From: Odoribacteraceae bacterium
Lineage (GTDB): Bacteria > Bacteroidota > Bacteroidia > Bacteroidales > Marinifilaceae
Reading direction: 5' to 3'
Assembly (NCBI GenBank): GCA_031259905.1
Contig: JAIRKS010000079.1
Span: forward strand, 1-5,305
DNA: 5,305 nucleotides
Shown one piece after another: positions 1 to 5,305 of this stretch (positions within the stretch are counted from its first letter, which is position 1; each line of letters starts with the position of its first letter). The notes beneath the pieces were generated by a model. It worked only from the letters and a program-made list of their open reading frames with translations. It was not told where the DNA came from and ran no database searches. The translations under genes and the position numbers were made by a program.

Positions 1-45
1 TGGCAAGTTGCGCGGACTACCCTGTACAACTTGGAAAGGCGCGTG

Positions 46-69
46 AAAAAAAAGCGCCATCCCGCGCTT
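46..69 (-). terminator. Intrinsic terminator of the mmd operon
   Basis: Read on the minus strand, the stem AAGCGC (69-64) and GCGCTT (57-52) pair perfectly around a six-base loop (63-58). The pairing runs straight into an uninterrupted tract of eight T (53-46, the first two shared with the stem). The hairpin starts about 65 bases after the mmdB stop codon, the right place to end the trmD-mmd transcript. The stem is short but GC-rich. Nothing comparable is seen for transcripts arriving from the left on the plus strand. Confidence 0.8.
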
Positions 70-106
70 GCCGCGAGATGACACTTTAATTTTCAGACAC
101 TTTCTT

Positions 107-122
107 GCCGGGCGCTCCCGGC
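107..122 (-). other. Stem-loop in the mmdB 3' untranslated region
   Basis: A perfect 6-bp inverted repeat, GCCGGG and CCCGGC, encloses a four-base loop 11 bases past the mmdB stop codon. On the minus strand it is followed by AAGAAAG, so it lacks the T-tract of an intrinsic terminator. It lies upstream of the real terminator at 46-69. It may protect the mRNA 3' end or may be chance pairing in GC-rich DNA. Confidence 0.4.
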
Positions 123-133
123 GAGGAGTGGCG

Positions 134-1306
134 CTACGAGAGGAAACTCAAGAGGATTCCCGCCGCTACCGCGCTGCCGATAACGCCGGCCACGTTAGGC
201 CCCATAGCGTGCATGAGCAGGTGGTTGCTCTTGTCGTATTCCTGCCCGACGACCTGCGACACCCGCGCGCTGTCGGGCACGGCCGACACGCCGGCGTTCC
301 CGATGAGCGGGTTGATCTTGTTGCCCTCCTTGAGGAAAAGGTTGAAGAGCTTCACGAAGAGGACGCCCGCGGCCGTGGCCACGAAGAACGAGGCCGCGCC
401 GAGAACGAAGACGCCAATCGACCTGGGGGTCAGGAACGAGGTGGCCTGCGTCGAGACGCCCACGGTGAGACCGATGAGGATCGTCACGATGTCGATCATT
501 GGCCCGCTGGCGGTGGTGGCCAGGCGTTTAGTGACGCCGCTTTCCTTGAGCAGGTTCCCGAAGAAGAGCATCCCCAGCAGGGGCATCCCGCTCGGGACGA
601 TGCAACACGTGAGGATGATTCCCACGAGCGGGAAGAGGATTTTCTCCTTCTTCGAGATCTGCCTCGGGGGTTTCATGCGGATGAGTCGCTCCTTCCTGCC
701 GGTGAGCAGTCGCATGAGCGGGGGCTGTATCACGGGCACGAGCGCCATGTAAGAGTAAGCGGAGACGGCGATCGCTCCCATCAAGTCGGGCGCCAGTTGC
801 GAGGAGAGGAAGATGGCCGTCGGGCCGTCCGCTCCCCCGATAATACTGATAGCGCCTGCCTCCGCGGGCCCGAATCCCAGCGCGAGCGCGGCGCTATACG
901 CCGCGAAGATGCCGATTTGCGCCGCCGCGCCGATGAGCATTAGCTTCGGGTTGGAGATCAACGCGGAGAAGTCGGTCATGGCCCCGATGCCGAGGAATAT
1001 CAGCGGCGGGTACCAGCCGTTGCGTACCCCGTCGTACAGGATATTCAGGACGCTCCCCTCCTCGTAGATGCCTATCTTGAGGCCGGGATAGAAGGGGATG
1101 TTGCCGAGGATGATACCGAAGCCGATGGGAATGAGCAGGAGCGGCTCGTATTCCTTGGTGATGGCGAGGAGGATGAACACCAGGCCGATCGCAATCATGA
1201 CGGCATGTCCCACGGTGAAGTTGGCGAACGCCGTGTACTCGAAGAATTGTACCAGCTGGTTTCCCACGAATTCGAAAAAGCCGGGAGAGGCTTGGAGTGC
1301 TACCAT
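134..1306 (-). CDS. mmdB: Na+-translocating decarboxylase beta subunit
   Basis: This integral membrane subunit of the OadB/MmdB/GcdB family decarboxylates carboxybiotin and couples this to Na+ export across the cytoplasmic membrane. The 390 residues contain about nine or more hydrophobic segments, for example 32-50, 54-72, 121-145, 222-241, 268-286, 296-321 and 370-389. A basic cytoplasmic-type loop lies at 204-222. Family signatures are GIGAMTDFSALISNP (106-120), GGADGPTAIF (157-166) and NPLIGNAGVSAVPDSARV (332-349). Asp160 matches the essential Asp203 of Klebsiella OadB. Asn332, Gly336, Ser341 and Arg348 have the same spacing as the Asn373/Gly377/Ser382/Arg389 set reported as important there, so the ion-coupling residues appear intact. 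The ATG lies two bases after the carrier gene's stop codon, arguing for coupled translation and fixing the start. It is the last gene of the operon. OadB and GcdB are alternative names; MmdB is chosen from the adjacent mmdA. Confidence 0.95.
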   Translation of the reverse strand: MVALQASPGFFEFVGNQLVQFFEYTAFANFTVGHAVMIAIGLVFILLAITKEYEPLLLIPIGFGIILGNIPFYPGLKIGIYEEGSVLNILYDGVRNGWYPPLIFLGIGAMTDFSALISNPKLMLIGAAAQIGIFAAYSAALALGFGPAEAGAISIIGGADGPTAIFLSSQLAPDLMGAIAVSAYSYMALVPVIQPPLMRLLTGRKERLIRMKPPRQISKKEKILFPLVGIILTCCIVPSGMPLLGMLFFGNLLKESGVTKRLATTASGPMIDIVTILIGLTVGVSTQATSFLTPRSIGVFVLGAASFFVATAAGVLFVKLFNLFLKEGNKINPLIGNAGVSAVPDSARVSQVVGQEYDKSNHLLMHAMGPNVAGVIGSAVAAGILLSFLS

Positions 1307-1308
1307 GA

Positions 1309-1734
1309 TTACTCGCCTATAATGATTAACACGTCGCCTTCCATCACGCTGCTTCCCTTGCTCACCTTCAGTTCAGTCACGACGCCGGCCTTGTCCGACT
1401 CGATGTTGTTCTCCATCTTCATGGCCTCGAGCATGAGCACCTTCTGCCCGATGCTCACCCTGTCGCCCTGCTTGACGAAGATATCCAGCACCGTGCCGGG
1501 GAGCGGCGCCTTGATTTGCCCGGTTTTCGCTCCCACTTTCACGGCCGCGCCCTGGTCGGTGGACGGGACGGCCACCGAACGCATCAATTTAGGGGTTTTC
1601 GTTTGCTTGACCTCCCTGTCGACGACGACGGAATAAGGCGTTCCGTTCACGACCAGTTCGACGTGTTGTTCCTCGACGCTGTTGATTTCAACCGCGTAAT
1701 CGTTCCCGTTGATAGTAAGTTTATATTTTTTCAT
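1309..1734 (-). CDS. mmdC: Biotin carboxyl carrier protein of the decarboxylase
   Basis: This small mobile carrier holds biotin, accepts the carboxyl group from MmdA and presents it to MmdB. The 141 residues comprise an N-terminal segment (1-40) with two beta-rich repeats around INGNDYAVEI and VNGTPYSVVV, a short basic linker (about 41-70), and a complete biotinyl/lipoyl domain (about 72-141). That domain contains KAPLPGTVLDIFVKQGD (75-91) and the biotinylation motif EAMKM (103-107). Lys106, encoded at 1419-1417, is the expected biotin site, and NNIESDKAGVV follows. The linker is shorter and poorer in Pro/Ala than in many decarboxylase carriers. The start ATG at 1734 lies inside the 3' end of the OadG-like gene in another frame, 14 bases before that gene's end, which suggests translational coupling. 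A biotin ligase is needed but is not in this window. Confidence 0.94.
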   Translation of the reverse strand: MKKYKLTINGNDYAVEINSVEEQHVELVVNGTPYSVVVDREVKQTKTPKLMRSVAVPSTDQGAAVKVGAKTGQIKAPLPGTVLDIFVKQGDRVSIGQKVLMLEAMKMENNIESDKAGVVTELKVSKGSSVMEGDVLIIIGE

Positions 1735-2638
1735 GTTTGGATTTGATTATAGTCTTGTTGAAATAGGTATTCAGCCCGTGGAGCTTGGAACTCCACGGGG
1801 AGTAAGCGCGCGAGACCCTGTTAATCGTCAGCACGGTATTCTCCTCGTCGTGCAACTCCTCGTTGTAGAGATGAATGGCGGCCGCGATCGCGACGCGCGC
1901 GAGATCCTCGGTATTACCGGGCAGCCCGTCCCCGGCGGTTGCTTTCTTTTCCCGCGCCCGTTCGCGTGACAGGGTTTTCCCGATATTCTTGAACACCAGG
2001 TACAGCAATAACAGCCCGAGGAAGACGACGCTCATTGCCACCGCCGCCATGCCGACGCCCATCGGGTCAGCATCGGCGATCTGCTCTGCCATTTTCGGTT
2101 TACGGTAGTGCAGCGCGGCGGCATCGTCCAGGCCGACGTGCTGTATACCCCGGCTGGCGTCGAGTTCGGCCACGTCGTAGCCCGTCGGGTTGGTCCCCGA
2201 AATGTAGAGCTTCTTCGCCTCGCGACTATAACTAAACGCGTTGGCAGCCCCGGCGAAGGTTAACTTCCCGAGCAACTCGCCATCGAAGTCGAGCACGGCG
2301 AGGTAACAACTGTCGCGGTGAGAGGCGAGGAACACCACGCGCCCCTCGTAAATGGCCACGCTCTTGGGGCGGTAGATGCGGTGAGTGTCGTGTCGTTTCT
2401 TGACGACGTCCACCTGGAAGGAGGCGTAACGCTCCAGCTCGCCGCCCTTGACGCACGCGAGGTCAACGGTGTTATCCACGGCGTTGATGGCCGCGAAGAC
2501 ATTGTTCTTGTTATCCACCGCGAACAGCTGCGGCACGAGCGGGTCGTACGAGTCTTTTTCGAGCCGTGTCGAATCGACCCGCGCCATTGTCGCCGTCGTG
2601 ATCGCGAGCGAGATCGCCGTGATAAGGATTCTTTTCAT
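1721..2638 (-). CDS. OadG-like membrane subunit with large extracytoplasmic domain
   Basis: This is probably the small membrane-anchoring subunit of the Na+-translocating decarboxylase, in an enlarged form (305 residues against roughly 80-120 for classical OadG). Visible parts are a signal-peptide-like N terminus (1-19, MKRILITAISLAITTATMA) and a domain of about 165 residues (about 25-185) with at least three beta-propeller-like repeats: LFAVDNKNNVFAAIN near 38-52, PKSVAIYEGRVVFLAS near 91-106 and YSREAKKLYISG near 137-148. A single transmembrane segment follows (about 195-217), then a basic stretch and a C-terminal domain with VAIAAAIHLYNEELHDEE (249-266) and YSPWSSKLHGLN (279-290). The TM and C-terminal parts resemble OadG-family proteins of Bacteroidota. 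Inferred topology is the repeat domain outside the cytoplasmic membrane and the C terminus inside, facing MmdA. The gene starts 12 bases after mmdA ends, and its last 14 bases overlap the biotin-carrier gene. The role of the repeat domain is unknown. Confidence 0.8.
   Translation of the reverse strand: MKRILITAISLAITTATMARVDSTRLEKDSYDPLVPQLFAVDNKNNVFAAINAVDNTVDLACVKGGELERYASFQVDVVKKRHDTHRIYRPKSVAIYEGRVVFLASHRDSCYLAVLDFDGELLGKLTFAGAANAFSYSREAKKLYISGTNPTGYDVAELDASRGIQHVGLDDAAALHYRKPKMAEQIADADPMGVGMAAVAMSVVFLGLLLLYLVFKNIGKTLSRERAREKKATAGDGLPGNTEDLARVAIAAAIHLYNEELHDEENTVLTINRVSRAYSPWSSKLHGLNTYFNKTIIKSKHEKI
1775..1799 (-). repeat. 9-bp perfect inverted repeat inside the OadG-like gene
   Basis: CCCGTGGAG (1775-1783) and CTCCACGGG (1791-1799) are exact inverted copies around a seven-base loop, giving a strong GC-rich hairpin in the mRNA. 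The repeat encodes most of the conserved PWSSKLHG segment of the OadG-like protein. It ends 40 bases before the ATG of the biotin-carrier gene. No T-tract follows, so it is not a terminator. A role in tuning translation of the overlapping downstream gene is inference only. Confidence 0.55.
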
Positions 2639-2650
2639 ACGCGTTCTCTA

Positions 2651-4210
2651 TTACAAGGGAATATTGCTATGCTTCTTGGGAGGGTTCGTGTCCTTCTTCG
2701 TGGCGAGCGCCTGCAAGGCCCGGATGACGCGGAAGCGCGTGTTACGCGGCTCGATCACGTCGTCGATAAAGCCGTGTCGCGCGGCCACGTAAGGGTTCGC
2801 GAACTTCTCGGTATACTCGTTCTCCTTCTCCTTGACGAGGGCGGCCCGTTCTTCCGGGTTCTCGATGCCCTTCAATTGCCGGCCGTAGAGCACCTCGGTC
2901 GCGCCGCTGGCGCCCATGACGGCGATCTCGGCGGAAGGCCACGCGTAATTAATGTCGCCGCGCAGCTGCTTGCAACTCATCACGTCGTGCGCCCCGCCGT
3001 AGGACTTGCGCAGGGTGACGGTCACCTTCGGGACGGTGGCCTCGCCGTACGCGAAGAGGAACTTCGCGCCGTGGATGATGATCCCGCCATACTCTTGCGC
3101 CGTCCCCGGGAGGAATCCCGGCACGTCCACCAGCGTCACGATGGGAATATTGAAGCAATCGCAAAAACGCACGAAGCGCGCGCCCTTGCGCGACGCGTTG
3201 ATGTCAAGCACCCCGGCGAGATACTTCGGCTGGTTGGCCACGATTCCCACGGCCACCCCGTTGAACCGCGCGAAGCCCACCACGAGGTTAGCGGCGAAAT
3301 GCCTGTGTACCTCCATGAACTCGTTGTTATCGACAATCGAGTGGATCACGTCCTTCACGTCGTACGGCTTGTTCGGGTTATCAGGGATAATCTCGTTCAG
3401 TGCGTCCTCCAGGCGATCGACGGGATCGACGCAGGCCACGAGTGGCGGCTCTTCCAGGTTGTTCGACGGGAGGAAGCTCAGCAACTTGCGGATAAGCATG
3501 ATGCCCTCCTGCTCGCTCTCGGCGACGAAGTGCGTGACGCCCGACTTCGAGGCGTGCACCATAGCCCCGCCCAGCTCGGCGTCGGTCACGACCTCGTTCG
3601 TCACGGTCTTCACCACCTTTGGCCCGGTGACAAACATGTAGCTGTTCTCTCTCGACATCATGATGAAGTCCGTTAGCGCCGGCGAGTAGACCGCTCCCCC
3701 GGCGCACGGGCCGAAGATCGCGGAGATCTGCGGGATCACGCCCGACGCCATGATGTTGCGCTGGAAGATCTCGGCATACCCGGCGAGGCTCTTGACCCCC
3801 TCCTGGATGCGCGCCCCGCCGGAATCGTTTAGCCCGATGACGGGCGCGCCGACCTTCATCGCCTGGTCCATCACCTTGCAAATCTTCCGCGCGAAGGCTT
3901 CCGAGAGGGAGCCGCCGAAGACGGTGAAGTCCTGCGAGTAGAGGTACACGAGGCGACCGTCAACGGTGCCGTACCCGGTGATCACTCCATCGCCGAGATA
4001 ACTCTCTTTTTCCAGCCCGAAATCGTGCGAGCCGTGAGTGACGAACATGTCAAATTCCTCGAAACTGCCTTCGTCCAGCAGTAACTCGACGCGTTCACGG
4101 GCCGTCAACTTGCCCTTGGCGTGTTGCGACGCGACGCGCTTCTCTCCTCCCCCTTGCTTGGCTTGTACCCGGAGGTCGACCAGTCCTTTTAACTTGTTTT
4201 CTTGTGACAT
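2651..4210 (-). CDS. mmdA: Methylmalonyl-CoA decarboxylase carboxyltransferase (alpha) subunit
   Basis: This is a carboxyltransferase of the propionyl-CoA carboxylase beta/MmdA family. It is inferred to transfer the carboxyl group of (S)-methylmalonyl-CoA to biotin on the carrier protein encoded two genes downstream, releasing propionyl-CoA on the cytoplasmic side. The 519 residues are full family length with two crotonase-like halves. The N half has HAKGKLTARERVELLLDEG (30-48), the oxyanion-hole loop NDSGGARIQEGV (128-139), GPCAGGAVYSPALTDF (167-182) and FVTGP (193-197). The C half has VDVPGFLPGTAQEYGG (361-376), RKSYGGAHDVM (401-411) and WPSAEIAVMGASGA (424-437), and it ends PPKKHSNIPL, a common tail in this family. 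The decarboxylase reading, rather than a propionyl-CoA carboxylase subunit, rests on the adjacent OadG-like, biotin-carrier and MmdB genes and the lack of a biotin carboxylase gene. Glutaconyl-CoA as substrate is not fully excluded. The start ATG follows an A/T-rich leader without a Shine-Dalgarno sequence. Confidence 0.94.
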   Translation of the reverse strand: MSQENKLKGLVDLRVQAKQGGGEKRVASQHAKGKLTARERVELLLDEGSFEEFDMFVTHGSHDFGLEKESYLGDGVITGYGTVDGRLVYLYSQDFTVFGGSLSEAFARKICKVMDQAMKVGAPVIGLNDSGGARIQEGVKSLAGYAEIFQRNIMASGVIPQISAIFGPCAGGAVYSPALTDFIMMSRENSYMFVTGPKVVKTVTNEVVTDAELGGAMVHASKSGVTHFVAESEQEGIMLIRKLLSFLPSNNLEEPPLVACVDPVDRLEDALNEIIPDNPNKPYDVKDVIHSIVDNNEFMEVHRHFAANLVVGFARFNGVAVGIVANQPKYLAGVLDINASRKGARFVRFCDCFNIPIVTLVDVPGFLPGTAQEYGGIIIHGAKFLFAYGEATVPKVTVTLRKSYGGAHDVMSCKQLRGDINYAWPSAEIAVMGASGATEVLYGRQLKGIENPEERAALVKEKENEYTEKFANPYVAARHGFIDDVIEPRNTRFRVIRALQALATKKDTNPPKKHSNIPL

Positions 4211-4228
4211 AGTATAGTAAATTAATTT

Positions 4229-4921
4229 TTATAAGATAGGTTCTTTTTCATCTAACAATTCCGGGCGCAGGCGGAGCGTGCGCTCGTGTGCCTCGCGTTC
4301 CTGCCACTCGGCGATCAGGGCGTGATTCCCGGAGAGGAGCACTTCCGGCACCCGCCAGCCGTTAAACTCGGCAGGACGCGTGTAGACGGGCGGCGCCAGG
4401 AGACCGTCCTGGAACGAGTCGGTGAGCGCGGAGGTCTCGTCGCCCATCCCGCCGGGCAACAGGCGAACGACCGCGTCGCAGATCACGCAGGCCGCCAGCT
4501 CTCCACCGGTCAGGACGTAATCGCCGATGGAGATCTCCCGCGTGACCAGGTGTTCCCTCACCCGGTGATCGACGCCCTTGTAATGGCCGCAGAGCAGGAG
4601 TATATTTTCTTTCAGGGAAAGCGCGTTCGCCATCTTCTGCGAGAATCGTTCCCCGTCGGGAGAGGTATAAATGATCTCGTCGTAGTGTCGTTGGGAACAA
4701 AGGTCGCGGATCGCGTCGTGCACGGGTTGCAGCTGCATCACCATCCCGGCATCTCCCCCGAAGGGATAATCATCTACTTTCCCGCGTTTATCCGTCGACC
4801 AGGCGCGTATATCGTGGACGTGCACCTCTACCACTCCATTGTCTCTCGCTCGCTTGATGATCGAGTGATTCAACGGGCTATCCAGCAGGTCGGGTACGAC
4901 GGTTAATATATCAAAACGCAT
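4229..4921 (-). CDS. trmD: tRNA (guanine(37)-N1)-methyltransferase TrmD
   Basis: This cytoplasmic SPOUT-family enzyme transfers a methyl group from S-adenosylmethionine to N1 of G37, next to the anticodon, in tRNAs where G36 precedes it; the modification prevents +1 frameshifting. The 230-residue product has the usual family length. Visible motifs are DDYPFGGDAGMVM (50-62), LLCGHYKGVDHRV (109-121), the cofactor-binding knot segment EISIGDYVLTGGELAA (129-144), VVRLLPG (151-157) with the conserved Arg153, and DSFQDGLLAPPVYTRP (168-183), whose Asp168 matches the catalytic Asp169 of E. coli TrmD. LLSGNH follows at 195-200. The GGxAGM and GHYKG variants are, from family knowledge, typical of Bacteroidota. 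The ATG at 4921 gives the canonical MRFDILTVVP start. It is the first gene of the minus-strand group, 18 bases ahead of mmdA, and is not beside rpsP, rimM or rplS as in many other bacteria. No truncation is seen. Confidence 0.97.
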   Translation of the reverse strand: MRFDILTVVPDLLDSPLNHSIIKRARDNGVVEVHVHDIRAWSTDKRGKVDDYPFGGDAGMVMQLQPVHDAIRDLCSQRHYDEIIYTSPDGERFSQKMANALSLKENILLLCGHYKGVDHRVREHLVTREISIGDYVLTGGELAACVICDAVVRLLPGGMGDETSALTDSFQDGLLAPPVYTRPAEFNGWRVPEVLLSGNHALIAEWQEREAHERTLRLRPELLDEKEPIL

Positions 4922-4947
4922 GTAGATCGTGTATTAAAAAACGTCGG

Positions 4948-4979
4948 CGAAGGTACGAAGATTTTATTTCATACCGAAA
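4948..4979 (-). promoter_or_regulatory. Candidate Bacteroidota-type promoter for trmD-mmd
   Basis: On the minus strand TTTC (4979-4976) is separated by 20 bases from TACCTTCG (4955-4948). This resembles the Bacteroidota sigma-ABfr arrangement TTTG-N19-21-TAnnTTTG, with one deviation in each element. Transcription would start near 4941, leaving a leader of roughly 20 bases before the trmD ATG at 4921. It is the only good match seen upstream of trmD. The call is by pattern alone. Confidence 0.5.
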
Positions 4980-5052
4980 AGAAAAAACTGACGGCGTGGG
5001 GTAAACGCGTCTTCATGTTGCCGGGTAGGGCGACGACCTGCCTGCAAGTGCC

Positions 5053-5111
5053 GGGGGGAGAGAGGGGGCGTGCCACGGGGGCACGGAAAAAAAATAGTCA
5101 GAAAAAGGGGG
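5053..5111 (+). other. G-rich, purine-rich tract in the divergent intergenic region
   Basis: Four runs of five or more G (5053-5058, 5064-5068, 5077-5081, 5107-5111) lie in a strongly purine-biased plus strand between the two candidate promoters. Within it CGTGCC (5069-5074) and GGCACG (5080-5085) form a perfect 6-bp stem with a five-base loop. A run of A follows on the plus strand, so it is not an intrinsic terminator in either direction. The G-runs could allow a quadruplex that would compete with the hairpin; this is inference. The rest of 4922-5198 holds only the promoter candidates and leaders. I see no tRNA or known RNA motif there. Confidence 0.45.
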
Positions 5112-5140
5112 AGGTAGCATCGTGATCGAGAAAAAGTCGC

Positions 5141-5148
5141 TACATTCG
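5141..5148 (+). promoter_or_regulatory. Candidate -7 element of the divergent plus-strand gene
   Basis: TACATTCG matches the Bacteroidota -7 box TAnnTTTG with one change, the same variant (TTCG) as the candidate trmD promoter on the other strand. A start near 5155 would give an A-rich leader of about 44 bases before the ATG at 5199. No convincing TTTG element is seen 19-21 bases upstream, so this is weaker than the trmD promoter. Confidence 0.35.
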
Positions 5149-5198
5149 CCCCGTGAACCAGAAAATGACAATAACCGGGATAACAAAGAAAACGAAAC

Positions 5199-5305
5199 AT
5201 GAACTACAAACAAGATAATATCACCAGGATGGAGAAGTTTGAAACTTTAAGGATTTTTACGTGTGAAGGGCTTGCAGGTGTCGGGAATTATGACTACCTC
5301 ACACA
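5199..5305 (+). CDS. Unrecognised protein, N-terminal 35 codons only (partial)
   Basis: An open frame starts at ATG 5199 and runs off the right edge, giving 35 complete codons and two further bases. The peptide begins MNYKQDNITRMEKFETLRIF and continues through TCEGLAGVGNYDYLT. An in-frame stop at 5181 limits upstream extension; an internal ATG at residue 11 (5229) is an alternative start. Support comes from the A-rich, Shine-Dalgarno-free leader, the TACATTCG box about 50 bases upstream, and amino-acid content without the Arg/Ala/Gly bias of the antisense shadow frames nearby. There is no signal peptide or membrane segment in the visible part. I do not recognise the family and assign no function. 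If real, it is transcribed divergently from trmD and is not part of the decarboxylase operon. Confidence 0.5.
   Translation, partial: MNYKQDNITRMEKFETLRIFTCEGLAGVGNYDYLT

Noticed and set aside
68..943. A plus-strand open frame of 291 codons
   Set aside because: It is antisense to mmdB, with a product full of Arg, Glu, Gly and His, no hydrophobic core and no motif. It is a shadow of the strongly biased minus-strand codons.
2318..3676. A long plus-strand open frame of 452 codons
   Set aside because: It lies antisense across mmdA and the start of the OadG-like gene. Its His/Arg/Val/Asp-rich translation is typical of the reverse complement of a GC-rich gene and shows no domain, while the minus-strand genes carry clear family motifs.
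2651..4210. Propionyl-CoA or acetyl-CoA carboxylase beta subunit as the function of the carboxyltransferase
   Set aside because: No biotin carboxylase gene is adjacent, while a membrane decarboxylase subunit, an OadG-like subunit and a short carrier protein are. The sequence motifs alone do not separate the two, so this rests on context.
4211..4260. A separate promoter for mmdA in the A/T-rich trmD-mmdA junction
   Set aside because: TATCTTAT and TAATTTAC loosely resemble a -7 box, but neither has a good TTTG element at the right distance. The A/T richness is expected for a ribosome-binding region in this phylum.
4286..4906. A plus-strand open frame of 206 codons over trmD
   Set aside because: It is antisense to nearly the whole of a canonical trmD and has no recognisable motif or promoter.
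5069..5085. Hairpin next to a run of eight A as an intrinsic terminator
   Set aside because: On the plus strand A, not T, follows the stem. On the minus strand the T-run comes before the hairpin. Neither orientation gives a working terminator layout.
4964..5200. Minus-strand open frames of 66-78 codons upstream of trmD
   Set aside because: The translation is a low-complexity mix of Pro, Arg and aromatic residues from the G-rich tract, and it overlaps the candidate promoters. I see no family resemblance.
1..5305. CRISPR arrays, insertion sequences, tRNA or rRNA genes, phage genes
   Set aside because: No spaced direct repeats, transposase motifs, terminal inverted repeats, cloverleaf or ribosomal RNA segments were recognised on either strand.

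Overview
The window reads as chromosomal DNA from a GC-rich member of the Bacteroidota, most likely the order Bacteroidales. Three things point there. TrmD and the decarboxylase proteins carry Bacteroidales-like sequence variants. The candidate promoters resemble the TTTG-N19-21-TAnnTTTG type rather than -35/-10 boxes. The genes lack Shine-Dalgarno sequences and are preceded by A/T-rich leaders. I cannot name the genus from sequence alone.

Layout: five complete genes lie head to tail on the minus strand and fill about 90% of the window. In transcription order they are trmD (4921-4229), mmdA (4210-2651), an OadG-like membrane gene (2638-1721), a biotin carrier gene (1734-1309) and mmdB (1306-134). 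Gaps between them are 18, 12, -14 and 2 bases, so they look like one operon. A candidate promoter lies just upstream of trmD, and a clear intrinsic terminator (46-69) lies downstream of mmdB. At the right edge the first 35 codons of an unrecognised gene point the other way (5199 onward, plus strand). It is separated from trmD by a divergent intergenic region of 277 bases that contains a G-rich, purine-rich tract.

Function: the last four genes encode a complete biotin-dependent, sodium-pumping decarboxylase, best read as methylmalonyl-CoA decarboxylase. MmdA moves the carboxyl group from (S)-methylmalonyl-CoA to biotin on the small carrier protein. The carrier delivers it to the membrane subunit MmdB, where decarboxylation drives Na+ export. 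The OadG-like subunit probably holds the complex together at the membrane. In propionate-forming Bacteroidales this is the energy-conserving step of the succinate-to-propionate branch. TrmD is a housekeeping tRNA m1G37 methyltransferase and appears to be a positional partner only.

Nothing here is clearly a new system. The points most worth a second look are the large extracytoplasmic repeat domain fused to the OadG-like subunit, the trmD-mmd linkage without a methylmalonyl-CoA epimerase gene, the hairpin inside the OadG-like gene just before the biotin-carrier start, and the divergent G-rich intergenic region with its unidentified neighbour.
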